From assembly GCA_905250075.1 (NCBI GenBank), contig CAJNOP010000040.1:1440807-1504806 (forward strand): a DNA stretch of 64,000 nucleotides, read 5' to 3'. This DNA is from Rotaria sp. Silwood1. Taxonomy: Eukaryota; Rotifera; Eurotatoria; Philodinida; Philodinidae. Position 1 is the first letter of the stretch, and each line of letters opens with the position of its first letter. The translations under genes were made by a program, and so were the position numbers. The notes beneath the pieces are model-generated. The model searched no databases and was not told the origin of the DNA. It was given only the letters and a program-made list of their open reading frames with translations. This document shows positions 1 to 12,330 of this stretch, one piece after another.

Positions 1-22
1 CTATAATTTAACTGCAAAATAA

Positions 23-3000
23 TCAAGCATAAATATCATCAACAGTTAGATATTGCTGGCTTATGTCTTCGACACACGTTATTTCTTTTGATTCGTGACG
101 GCATGATAAATAGATATGATCGTTATTTAAAAAAGCAACATTGAGTTCTTCATGAAAACAAACCGATGATATTTTGAATATTAGTTGCGGAAGTAACAAT
201 TGAAACTCTCTTGTTGGGTGTTCCGTACTAGAAAAAGTTCTCACATTATTGAGAATCTGATAATTCACAATGAATAAATTCATGTATGAATCCGAGTGAT
301 ATAAGAGACAATATTTTTCTTTTTTCTACTGTATGATTCTTCAAAGAATGTGATGACGAATGAAAAAATTACTTCAATAAAATTTAGTGTAATATTACAA
401 AAGACCAAAGGAACAAAAATACTGATAATGTGAATATTTCTTTTTATGATTTTATCAAAGTAAGATTGAGTTCAAAAACGAAAAAACGTTTATCCAATTA
501 GCCATGAGCGAATTTAACGACAAGATACATAGATACATAATGTTGCATCATGAAGGTATAGATAAAACTCGAAATAGCGCTTTAGACAATTGAAAATACT
601 TACAAAACTTCAACAGAATCATTTACATTGTTGGGCATTAGCACTGTGATAGAAGACAAACCATTATTAGCGATATTTTGTGTTCTATTAGATGGATAAA
701 TTGTGACATAGGCACTTTTTATAGTTGTTCCATTATCAGGTATAATATTAATTTCAAATGAATAATTACGATTTGTATTATCAATTGGTGAGATAATTTT
801 AACGGGTAAAGTCAAATTGATAGTTGGAGGTATTTCACCTATTTTAAATTAACAGAAAAAGAACACATAAGAATTGCTTTTTAATGAAAATTTTACCTAA
901 AGCAATTCTCGATTCTTGAATTAATTCTAAACCTAAAGCTGTTACTTCACTAGTAAAAGAATTAATTCGAATGAGATAATCATGAATACATTCAAAATTG
1001 TCATGACATGTCCGATTGACAACGATTTGATTCAAACTTGGATTCAAACTTGTAAGTAAGTTTGATGCATTCTTATAATACCATTCTACTAAACTTCTTG
1101 GCATAATAGGTATTCTATTGTCGAATGTTGTGTCATTCGGTACCTTCCCTGAAAGAAAAGTTTTTCTTTTAAAAGATTTACTATTTTGTCATTGAAACTT
1201 ACAAGACAAACAAGCATTAAGAACATCTTCATCATGCCGTGATACTGTTATATTCACTAAATCTGTTATTGGTATTATCTGATTTGTTTGTCGATTGAAT
1301 AGATCATCATTGGGTTTTCCATTGAAATTTCCAACTAGACCTTCAATATGTGTTCGAAATTTCTCTGGTAATATTAGTTTACATTCGAGATTTTCGCCAA
1401 TAATTTCAAACTGCATAGAAAGTCCTAAGAACAAGAAAAACACAATATTTCTTTTATCTTTATATAAAATGGAGACAAATATATAATCACTTACCAGACC
1501 ATAGAGAAATGGTCAGCTGAGGTATTGTAGCATTTAATATAGATCTAGTTGTTTGTTGTACGCGATAAATATATCGTTCTGTATAATTCATTGTATTTAT
1601 ATAATCATAATTAAAGTTATTTGACAAATCATTTGTAAGTGTTGCATCGTTGTTAACGGAAAAGTCTTAAAAAATGAATAATTATTTTTGTTTATTACAG
1701 GTTTTTTAATATTTATTACTAAATTTGCCATTGTTATTACTAATGACAAAAGTAAAGCTGACAGCAATTATAGTGTAACTTGAAAAAATTGAACCGTAAC
1801 CATGTGTTCGTTCAATATAAGACAACGCTGGTGGTACGAATACAGAACGAACACGAATTTCAAATAAATCATCAGGATATATAAGATCAATATTCGATGC
1901 ATTGTTATTTAAATTACTTTGTGCAGTTGCACTAGCTTCAGGCGTCGTTTGAGCAAAAACAAAAAGACCCTGTATGTGACATGTATATCGACCATTATCA
2001 ATCGTATTAACATGAGGATCACCAACACCAGTGACTATAATAATAAAACAATTATTATTTATATTCCAAATTTCTTTTTTTTAAACAAATATCCAATAGA
2101 GAACTAAAATGAAACATTACCTATAGCTGGAGGTCGATATCCTGTACAACTACTGGGTGGATGAAGTTGAAAATAGAAATGACATGTTCCCCAATCTGGA
2201 CGTCCAGTTATATACGAAGGGGAACAACATTGATCACTAAAATCATCTAATAAATACAATCAATACAAAAAAGAAATATATTTACTAAAATGGGATTCGT
2301 CTTTGCCAAGGATATGGTAGAAAAAGAATATATGGATTTGATAAAACTGATCCGGCCAGACTACCAAAAGTAATTAATCCTTGGCTGAACCTCTGATAAC
2401 AACATGTCTAAAATTAGAGATATATTTTTATTCATTTAGTATACTATAATTGATCCATTGTCGTACTTGTGACCTGAGTAATTGCAATTTCCAACCTATA
2501 TTTATCCAACTAGTAGTCCTGGGTGCATAACAAACAATATTTTGAGATAATTCATATTGAGTTTCGCTGAACAAACGACCAAAACGAGTATCGATTTGTG
2601 CTTGTCGAAGTGTACATGGACATGGAAATCGAGGATTTATTCTAAATATAATGAAAATAAAGTACAAATAAACTAGAATATTAATTCATACCTTATATCA
2701 TTTAGATTCTCCCAAGGATACAATATATTTATTCTTGTTTCTTGTAAAAAGCTCACTTCACATTGACTTAAGAAACGACCACCAACATAAAAGTATGTCT
2801 TACTACGTTGTGCTAAAAGAATATTATAAAGTTAGACGTAAAAATATTTTTTAAGCAATTAAGTGAAATACTTAGAAACAAAGCATTTTGATAATAAGAC
2901 TGATCATTTAAAATTTGCACTAGAAAATTTTTTCCACGATATCCTAAATAGTAAGAAAAGAGATGATTGATATTTATATAAAATTACACAAAAATGAATG

Positions 3001-6000
3001 AATAACATACCAACAAAAGGTCTAAAATAGCCAAGATCACTCGGAAGATTGGTATAATCGAATACAATATAAGATCGAAGAACTGGATAACTATAGAGTG
3101 AAGAATCATATTCATATGTATTAATCAAATATGCTGAGAATGATACATTCTTTAAAATAAAATGAATAAAAAAATATTGAATACGTAAAAAGATATTGAG
3201 ACTAATACTTACTATTGATTTATTAACAGAAGAAAATTCATACAAAAGATTTTGCCAAGTGATTCGAGTAACTCTTGCTGCTGCAAAATTCGTTGAACAA
3301 AATGATATTGGACAAGCGAATTTGATGACTGATTGAATCACATCATTGTAAATACTTGCATCACTACCAGTAGCATTCGTCGAACTGAACCAGTTAATTA
3401 TGATATTGGAATAATTCTAAACGATTGTTTTTTATATCATTTTAGAGAAAAAAACAGAAACATTGATAAAATAAATTACTCACAGAAATATAACTCATGT
3501 CTGCCCAGAATGGAGCTGCAATAGCTTGATTATTGATTTGTTGAAAGGCAGAAGTTGTCATTGTTCGGGCATAATAAGGTGTATCGAATGTAATGTAACC
3601 TTTATTAGATATCTATAAAATAATAGAAAACATTTACAAAAGATTATTTTGACTTAACTTAATAATCAAACCCAAATACGACGATATGTTTGTTCAAAAA
3701 AATACATTGTATCAGGTAATGCATAAGAAATAATTCGTATGCTAGGATCTCTATCAGTAGTTGGTGGAATAACACTAATTGCTGAAATAGATTAGAAAAA
3801 TAAGAATGACATTGTATATGTATAGATAGGAATATAATGAAATATATACTTTCACAAGGTGGAGAAGAAGAACATGTTTCATTTTGTACAGCACTGCCAC
3901 CTCCGCAAAGAGAATTTGAACAACTTTGACCAGTAGTAACGTCAACACATAATCGAACTACTATTCGATATGCTGGTCCACACTGTGGAGTACAATTAGT
4001 TATTGGTACCCAACTGGTCCAAATACAGACTACAAAGGATGAAACAAAATTAGAGAATGAAACTAAAATTTTTTATCATTACCTTGTGGCCTTACTGTTG
4101 TTGCTATTGTCGTCGCTGCCGTTGTTGTTATTGTTGTTATTGCTGTCGTATTTGTCGTTGTTATTGTTGCTGTTGTTGTTGCTATTGTTGTCGTATCTGT
4201 CGTTGCTGTTGTTGTCATTTCTGTTGTTGCTGTTATTGAGGATTGAGTTTCAGTTGTTATTTTTTCGGTAGTGGTAGAAGTTGAAGTTGAGTTTTGAGAA
4301 GGTACTATATACGATGATGAGAAACTAGATTGTGAAGAAGAAATAAACAATAGTGTTTAGTTACCTTCAGATGTTGTTTCGCTTGTAGAAGTTGCCGAGG
4401 CCGTACTTTGAAAATCACTTGTACTTAAATGAACAGTACTTGTCGATTGTGTTGTACTTGTCACTGTCACTGCTGTGGCTATACATAATCAGAGAAAAAT
4501 ACTTCAAATATAACCATAAAGGATGTCCTATAATAACTAATGATAAATTGTTAATGATATTTTTCATACTTTTTGTTGACTTAGAGGACCTAAATTTTTA
4601 TCGCATATATATCTAATGAAGATCTTTTGTTTCTGAAAGTTTCAACTATCTAACTAAAACTAGTGGTGATATGCATCGACAAGATTGAAATACATATATT
4701 TTCGTAATGAATATTGCAAGGTAGTTCCGTGGGTAGTCAATCAAAAAATCACACAATATTCACAAAATTTTCTTTTATATCAAACTTTGTAGAGTTCTTT
4801 TCCGTTGATCATTTTAGTAAAAAAACTTTTCGAATTTCATTGAGAAATGATGATGTTATAGTCGAAATATGTATCAAAAAAAAACAGAAAATGTCAGATT
4901 TTCTTTTTTGATAGGAATATCATATACAATGTCCAATCAAGATTTTTTCCTCCTAATCGTCTGTATCCAAGAAATCGACTACAGGGTTTTGTAAAACAAA
5001 CTTTCCTCTACAAAATCTATTATGTCACATATCTCCAGAATATAGCCGTTTTGAAATATGTGAATCGACTTTTACTTACATTTTACAATGTTTAGTATAT
5101 TGTTTATAACATCATCATTTCTCAATGAAATTCGAAAAGTTTTTTATTAAAATGATCAACGGAAAAAAACTCTACAAAGTTTGATATAAAAGAAAATTTT
5201 CTGAATATTGTGTGATTTTTTGATTGACTACCCACGGAACTAATGGGTGACCCATAATAAATGGCCGCACTTTGCATTGCATATTTTAATTTCAAAATAC
5301 GTATTATTAAAAAAAACAAAATATATTACGAGATGCAGCGTGAAAAGCTCTACAATCTACAATGTAAAGCTTTGTTTAATTGTGCACTTTTTGTTTTCAA
5401 AAAATGCAAAATTCTATAAGATCTTTCTTTGTCTTTCCGAAAACATCATTTTTTTCTACACGAACGAGAAATTTCTTTTTTCCTATTTCATCTTTTTATC
5501 ACTTAATATGTTTCATTTTGACAAAAACAGAATATACCACAGGATGCAGCGTGAAAAGCTCTACAATCTAGGAAGTAGAGCTTATTTTAATTGTGCACTT
5601 TTCTTTTCAAAACTATCTACAACCAATTTTCGCCGTTGTGAAAGCATTATTTTTTCAACATGGATGAGAAATTCCTTTTTTCTTATTTCATGCATAAAAT
5701 AAACTGCTGTGTGAAAATTGCAGAGCTTTTCACGTTGCATCTTTTGTTTTTTTTTACGAAAGCATATTGGGTGATAAAAAGATAAACTAAGAAAAAAGGG
5801 TGTCCCGCTCGTGTAGAAAAAATGATTTTCTTTGCAACGACCAAAATTGATCACAGAGAATTTTGGGTTTTTTGAAAACAAAAAATACACAATTAAAGAA
5901 AGCTTTATATTGCAGATCGTAGAGCTTTTCATGCTGCATCTCGTAGTATATTTTGTTTTTTTAATAATACGTATTTTGGAATTAAAATACGCAATGCAAA

Positions 6001-7643
6001 GTGCGACCATTTATTATGGGTCACCCGTTACCTTGCAATATTCATTACGAACATATAGGTATTTCAATCTTGTCGATGCATATCACCACTAGTTTTAGCT
6101 AGAGAGTTGAAACTTTCAGAAACAAAAGATCTTCATTAGATATATATGTGATAAAAATTTCAGTCCTCTACGTCAACAGAATGTATGAAAAATATCAAAA
6201 ATTTATCATCAGCTATTATGGAACACCTTTTATTTAGTTCAAAAATGGTTTTTATTAAAGAGAGAGATTTTTTACAATAAGATGATTCATCATATTTCAA
6301 TGAATTCTTGTACATTATTTTGTCTCATTGTTGCTGAGACTTTCTTAATTGTATAAATACTCTTGACTTCTGTGCTTTTCTTTATAGAGGGTGGCCCAAA
6401 AGTCACGCACCCGACAAAAAAAATTGAATATCTCCATTAAGATTTGAGCAAACGAGCTGATCTTTTTACCAAAGATAGAGGCATGTTCACACTCCAAATC
6501 CATACGGACAAGGTTAGCGAAGAGCTTTGTTAAGTATATTATTTTCTTTCTTATCTGTGAAAAAGTAAAATTTTCTGGTTCAGATCAATAGTGATACTTA
6601 ACAAAGGTTTTCATTATTCTTGTCCGTATGGATTTGGACTGTGAACATGCCTCTATCCTTAGTAAAAAAAAGAAGCCCGTTTGGTAAAGCCATAATGGAG
6701 ATATTCTATTTTTTCTGTCGGGTGCGTGACTTTTGGGCCACCCTGTACTATAAATAATTAAAATTTTCAAGATAAAGCTGAAAGAAAAACAGTACTCTAC
6801 GAGTAACATTGAATACACATCACTAGTTTTGACTAAGCATTGATATTTTATCATTAAAAATTGCTTTTATAGTTTTCTTTGTCAGAAAAAAAAACTGCCT
6901 AGACAAAGACTTACTTTCTTCTGTAGACGTGCCACTGCCATCCGTAGATCCTTCATCAGGAATGGTTGTTTGAAACGATGAAATAACGTCTTCAAAGTTA
7001 ACCAAACGATAACCTTCCTCTAACAATTGTTCTTGTTCATAACTATTGAGTGATGATTGAAAATGTTTATCAGCATCATCACTACTTCTGATAGATGAGA
7101 TTTCACGAGTTATTCCCGTTAAATCAGAATAAAGACTTTGATTAGTCTTATTAGTCGATTCCACAGTGACTGAATGTGAACCTAAGAAAGAGTCATAGTT
7201 AGTTCATAAGCTCATTTTGTTTGGATGAAACCTTCTATAACATAGGTTATGCCAATTATTATAGAAAAATAAGAATAAAAATCATCATTTACAAAAATTT
7301 CATTTATTTATATGTAGCTCTAGAAAAAAAAAACAATATCCACTGAACGCTAATTTTCATATGTATGCATATAAAATAGAAACTGCCAATCAAAATCCTT
7401 GTGTTTGGTGGTTAAAGTTTCCAAGAAAAAAATAATAAAAGGTTGATTCAATCAAACAAATCAATATGAATCCACAATAATTCGAAAGTTTATGGCCGTT
7501 TACTATATACCTATGTGTTTTTTTTCATTCATTATATGATTACCTTTTACAATAGAAGTTAAGATTGCAATTGTAATAAAACATAATAACCAACTACTAG
7601 TTGGTCGTAATTCTATCGAAGGACTTCTATATTGTAAGTTCAT
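23..7643 (-). CDS. Mucin-like secreted protein with TSP1, NIDO, AMOP and VWD domains (3' end uncertain)
   Basis: Multi-exon gene read by joining GT-AG exons. Exon 1 (7544-7643) encodes a signal peptide (hydrophobic core SWLLCFITIAILTSIV). Exon 2 (6915-7181) is an acidic, Ser-rich linker containing DGSG. Exons 3 (4365-4478) and 4 (4083-4304) are Thr/Ser-rich mucin sequence. Exon 5 (3850-4029) is a thrombospondin type-1 repeat with the CIWTSW start and six or more cysteines. NIDO follows at about 2.9-3.8 kb, AMOP at about 2.1-2.9 kb (Cys-rich, ending PDWGTCHFYFQLHPPSSC), and VWD at about 1.2-2.1 kb (GDPHV at its start, GLVGNFNGKPNDD at its end). All checked phases agree. The last exon (about 23-231) reads to a TGA at 23, with no transmembrane helix before it, so the product would be secreted. 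The paralogue at 13.6-28.3 kb continues into EGF modules at this point, so the gene may instead continue past the left edge. The family resembles MUC4 and insect Mesh, which are cell-surface adhesion and barrier proteins. Function here is inferred from domains only. Confidence 0.8.
4085..4250. repeat. Thr-coding trinucleotide-rich tract
   Basis: The plus strand is an imperfect run of GTT/GTC/GCT triplets. On the minus strand this is ACA/ACT/GCA codons forming the mucin tract of exon 4. Open frames appear in other phases on both strands only because the tract is low-complexity. Length polymorphism is likely. Confidence 0.85.
4519..6229. mobile_element. Nested foldback (long inverted repeat) element in an intron
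   Basis: This element fills much of intron 2 (4479-6914) of the first mucin gene. The outer arms, 4519-4724 and 6029-6229, are degenerate inverted copies of about 200 bp (shared motifs include ACTAGTGGTGATATGCATCG and CTTGCAATATTCATTACGA, allowing for strand). Inside lie two more hairpins: 4725-4862 pairs with 5108-5243 (motif CCGTGGGTAGTCAATCAAAA), and 5243-5405 pairs with 5870-6028. The inner part repeats a unit around GATGCAGCGTGAAAAGCTCT four times, twice direct (near 5333 and 5543) and twice inverted (near 5722 and 5918). No transposase frame is visible. I see no clear target-site duplication. It is probably a non-autonomous foldback transposon. Confidence 0.8.
6387..6745. mobile_element. 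Tc1/mariner-type MITE with TA target-site duplication
   Basis: A 359-bp element with terminal inverted repeats of roughly 150 bp. The ends read GAGGGTGGCCCAAAAGTCAC on the left and, reverse-complemented, CAGGGTGGCCCAAAAGTCAC on the right. TA dinucleotides flank both ends (6385-6386 and 6746-6747), the expected Tc1/mariner target duplication. The GGGTGGCCCAAAAGT terminus is typical of mariner-like elements. It has no coding capacity, so it would need a transposase from elsewhere. It sits in the same mucin-gene intron as the foldback element. Confidence 0.88.
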
Positions 7644-9220
7644 AGTCTAATAACAAATAAAAATCATTGATAATTATACATCAATAATCGATTGAATAAT
7701 AGTGAAAAAAAAAACTGGAAGTATGTACGAACAGCTACAACATACATTTGCATATAAACGAGAAGAAAACAATGAGAAAGCAATAAAAAGACTTGGAAAA
7801 TCTCAAACGAAAAGAAAATTATACAGAGGGAAAAATAGAGTAAGAGAAAACCTAGTCTGTGAGGTGGCGATCAATGAACTCAACATGAGAATGAAAAAAG
7901 AAGAGGAGAAAAGCATTTCTTCTTTTTTAAAATTACTGGTTCTCGTCTATGATTGAGTTGTATACGAGTGAGCTCGTAAGCGTACATGACCTTGCGTCAA
8001 TATATTATGTCGTAGGTTGTTCTGCTTATCATGTTGTGGACAATAAAATGGCACTTGAAAACTTCAAAAGCTATAAAAACGAACGATACACTATTCTATT
8101 CTTCACATAGACAATCACTAAAACAAGAAGTAAACGTACTGCAGAGAAAAATGCATTGTCAATACATTTCTTCAAATTGCATACCAATATAAAAAACAAG
8201 AATATATATATATATAGGAGCATTTTTTTTTCTTTATTCTTATCAACTTAAGAACAATTTACGAGCATTTTTGAAGATATAAAAATCATGAATACTATCT
8301 TCAGCCTACACTTATAATGTTAAATCGTTGTTCGCGTATTGATATCCGATGATTGTTCTTTTTTGCTTTTCTTTTATAATAAAACAAAAAGAGAAACTTT
8401 GAGAAGAAATCATAAACAACAGTAAATAAAAGATTCAACAAAAAAAATATTGCCACTGAAAACAAAAATGGAAATTTGATAATTTGTCTTCTATTATTTG
8501 TTATCAAAATTAAATGAATCATATAAATAAAAATATATATTCATTTACATCTAGCATATAAAGTTGAAAAACAAATAATATGAATGAATACTAAAATTTA
8601 TTTAACATATGTCATCATCTACCATAAAAATTGTTTTCTTCAATGCCTTTCTTTTTAACAAAGTTTATAATAAGCTGGTTTTTCACAATGAACAATATAA
8701 TAGATACAAGAGAGAAGATTAATAAGAATTCAAGATTATTCGCTAGATATTCGAAAAAAAAACTCCGATTGAACAGTTATCAAATATAATTTCATTGGGC
8801 TCATTTTTAGTCAATTCATTTTTGTCTTCATTTTTCTTTAGTTAGTTTTGTAAGTATATTCTTATGCTCTTACTTATGTTTGCTTTTAAATTGAATAATG
8901 AATAACTTCAACAAACAAGTCTATTACAACAAAATAAATGATGAAATGAGTTAGTCAGTTTCTTTTGAATAATCATAATTCAAATAAACAATACAATGAA
9001 TTAATGCATACATATGAACAAGGCAAGAGAAAAAGCTATTGACATATTAAAATATTTTCTATTGGAAGTCCTTGACAGAGAAGATATCAGTGAACTGACC
9101 ATTTTACTTTTTTTTTTTTGTATACGAACAATTTTTTCTTATATTAACGTAATATGTGTATTTGCTGACATGACGTTAAGTAATGCTCTTGAGAGCTTAA
9201 AGATATCGATTGAAAATGTG
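7644..9220. other. Intergenic, upstream of the first mucin gene; no gene seen
   Basis: AT-rich DNA upstream of the signal-peptide exon. Short open frames here (for example about 7.7-7.96 kb plus and 8.3-8.5 kb minus) have no recognisable domain, splice context or partner exon. I see no RNA gene. It presumably contains the promoter of the minus-strand mucin gene. Confidence 0.5.
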
Positions 9221-9414
9221 CATATTGAGAGAGTTGAAAAATCGACTTTTTTTGCGTCAGACGGATCNNNNNNNNNNNNNNNNNNNNNNNNNNNNNNNNN
9301 NNNNNNNNNNNNNNNNNNNNNNNNNNNNNNNNNNNNNNNNNNNNNNNNNNNNNNNNNNNNNNNNNNNGATCCGTCTGACGCAAAAAAAGTCGATTTTTCA
9401 ACTCTCTCAATATG
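9221..9414. repeat. Perfect 47-bp inverted repeat around a 100-N assembly gap
   Basis: Arms 9221-9267 and 9368-9414 are exact reverse complements, starting CATATTGAGAGAG and ending at GATC next to the gap. The N run (9268-9367) is exactly 100 bases, a usual placeholder for unknown length. Either an inverted-repeat element is collapsed here or the contig ends are artefactual. Confidence 0.9.
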
Positions 9415-12330
9415 TGATAAAAGCAACCAACAATCGGAATCAGGTGTTTGAGTTTGATTCATTAGATTTGCAAATTGGAAAACAATTGACTATACATGCG
9501 TATATACATATATACTCAAATGCATAAACTGTTGTCATTTATGATTACAGATAAAAATTCTTTTGGTTAAAACGAAGTAGATTATATTCAACATTGACAT
9601 ATTTATGTTTCCTTTCGGTTGTGATAGATTGTAACAGAAAATTAAATTTTTATGCATAAACCACAAATAATGGTAAGAAAAAAAATGATTGCAATGATAA
9701 TTCATTTATAGATTTAACAATAATAATTGTATTTAAAGAAATATAATACTCTTTTTCAATACTATTAAAAGTCTTTTTTGTCTTTTATCTGATGTTAAAT
9801 AAGTCAATATTATGTATGGAGAATTCGATATGAAAAATAAAACAAAAAGCTTGTTTTTCAGAAGTCAAACTTATAATTTTAAATCTATGAAAATAATATT
9901 AATCGATGAATGTTTAGTCGATTGTTTTCAAACTGATATACTTTCATTTTATTTATATTTAGCGAACAATTTGTTTTCGTTTTATTCTCTACACTTACAA
10001 TAATAGATGAACTATTCAACGTCATATTCAATACAAAGTTGTCAATGTATTGATCTTTATTCGGCTGCATTCCACACAATTTCTTACTTAGATTGAAAAA
10101 AAAATTGACACTTTGATCAATGTACAGTGTTTTCTGAGACGACTAATCTAAACACGTTTTTTTTACCAGGTGTAATCAAAACGAAACTTGTATTATTATG
10201 AATTTTATTCGTTGAAAACAAAAATAGAAGTTTCAAAAATAAAATTTACTACTCCGAAAAAAAGCATCGATAATATTTTCAACTATCAACATGATAAAAA
10301 TAATTGAAAAATACAGCTTTCATTTCAATAGAACGAAAGATGATTTCGTCTTATAATAAAAAATCGAAAATAACATGTTTTCTTTTTCTGATAACTATTA
10401 AAATAATCTAGCAGTTCATATAACCTTATCTTCTCATTCCATCTGATTACATCAAGAAGAACTTGCATAGAAAAAAGTTTTTTTCTATTTTCTTTCGAAC
10501 ACACCATTGTGTATATGCAGGAAAACGAGATTATATTACCAGATTTTAAAAAGTTTCAATTTTGACTTGTAACAGATTCACAGACTCTTGATGATATATC
10601 AGTATTAAACTAAGTTGATGAACATTCATCACAAATACCTTCAACATCTGATCAAAACCAACAAATACCTATATCATATGACAAGGGTTGATAAATGAGA
10701 TATACATCTGATACTTTGAATGCATGCATTTTCATCAGCAAAAAATGTGGATCAATAGTTTAAAAATTCTTCAAAAATCGTTTTTTCATTTATATACACA
10801 ATTTAATCAAAATGTATAGTGGAAAACAATTGAGATGAACTTTATGAACTCATATCAAAGTACTCATGCAAATAAAGAATCTAGACGTATGCTTACGTAT
10901 GAAAATTAATTGAAAAGTTATTACAAGTTATTAGAATCATTCAAGTATTATGATAATGATGAATATGCTAATCTTGAATTGTATTTAGAGGTATGACAGT
11001 TCAAATTCATCAATGGATGAAAATGTTCGCAAAAACAAAAAATTAGAATCACTTCCAATTTCTTTCAAATCAGCTGATCACTAGGTTACCAAGAAATGTT
11101 TTCAACTGATTAAATCGCTTTTAAATTCGGACTTCATGCATAAGGTAAACACCAGTAAAATATGAAAAAACTTCTTAAGCCTTCTGTTCAGAGTTATATG
11201 CATTTTACTGGAGTTTCTGCCAATGACAAGATATATACCAACCAATCGAATGATGACATTTCGACTGGAGCTTGTGTTCACAGACAAGTCGATTTGTGAG
11301 TAGAATACTCTGACACTTTTAGTATAAAAGAATGTTTCATTCTGGAGATAGTAAAGTTCGAAAAACGAGAAAAAAATAGCCTCTTTTGTAGAACATGAGT
11401 ATTTTTTGGAACTTTAATATATCGGGAATGAAAACTTCTTTCGACTGAAATTTTCAGAACATTCTACTAATAAATAGATCTGTTTGTAAGCAAAATTTCA
11501 GATCGGAATATAGTCATTTGATTTCTAGGTATATATCATGCCCTTGACTAAAATTTCACTGAAATGCCTATAACTTTGGATGGAAGGTGTAAGGAAATTT
11601 ATCCTTTTGAGATCTTTCATACCTCACTAGGGTCCCAGCTCAAAAGATTTGTTCATCGATTTACAAGAGAAGTCCTTTATTTCATAAATCTTTTTCTGGA
11701 TCAAGATTTTGCATTTTTATGATGTTTTTAAACAAAGGCGATAGTTGAATCAATTGAAGCTATTGAATAGTTCTTTCAAAACTATTCGACCTGAAACTGC
11801 TGGACCACTAGTGATATTATTCTTTATGGTAAAATATATATACACTAAAAACATGATGAACTTATAGGTCTGAAACAAAAACAAAATTTATTCATTTATA
11901 TTGAGAGATTGATGATTGTTAAAGATGATTTGTTTTTTTTTTATCTTGAGACTAATTTCGTTTGTCCGAATAAACTTAATAAAGGCAATAAATTTGCTAA
12001 AATGATCGATATTGAAAACTTTCAAGTATTATTAATCAACCATGCATTGTTCAATTTCTTTCTTTCAACATAGACTCTTTGACATTATCGATAACTTCTT
12101 ATGATATGACTGATTATTAAAATCTGACAATATTGAATCAACATCAAAACTTTTTTAGCACGCCAAAACTTATCCAAAGTAGAAGGGGAAATTACTTCAA
12201 ATAAAATAAATAAAAGATCAAACATTTTTCTATAAAATGGTATAATAATGATTAGTTTGCTTCAAGTCATTTGTCAACAGTAAGTATTTAGTTAAGAGAC
12301 CTTATGTCAATTTAGGCAATTTTCTTGATT
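9415..12330. other. Intergenic AT-rich DNA, possibly with older coding or repeat relics
   Basis: No intact gene is visible. Patches on the plus strand (about 10.9-11.1 kb and 11.8-12.05 kb) read as protein-like stretches broken by stops. The segment around 11.3-11.8 kb has the phrasing seen in other degenerate repeats of this window (runs such as GAAATTTTCAG). None can be assigned to a family. Confidence 0.4.

Noticed and set aside
4057-4271. Plus-strand cysteine/arginine-rich and leucine-rich small frames
   Set aside because: Shadows of the Thr-coding trinucleotide tract on the minus strand. The composition is set by the repeat.
5122-6092. Several open frames inside the foldback element
   Set aside because: They are mirror images of each other across the inverted repeats and lack transposase motifs (no DDE/D or zinc-finger pattern seen).
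7702-7956. Basic 84-aa plus-strand frame upstream of the first mucin gene
   Set aside because: Lys/Glu-rich low-complexity reading in AT-rich DNA, with no domain and no splice partner. Not supported as a gene.
9014-9527. Frames running through the 100-N gap
   Set aside because: They include the unknown bases, and both strands look alike because of the inverted repeat. There is no evidence of a protein.
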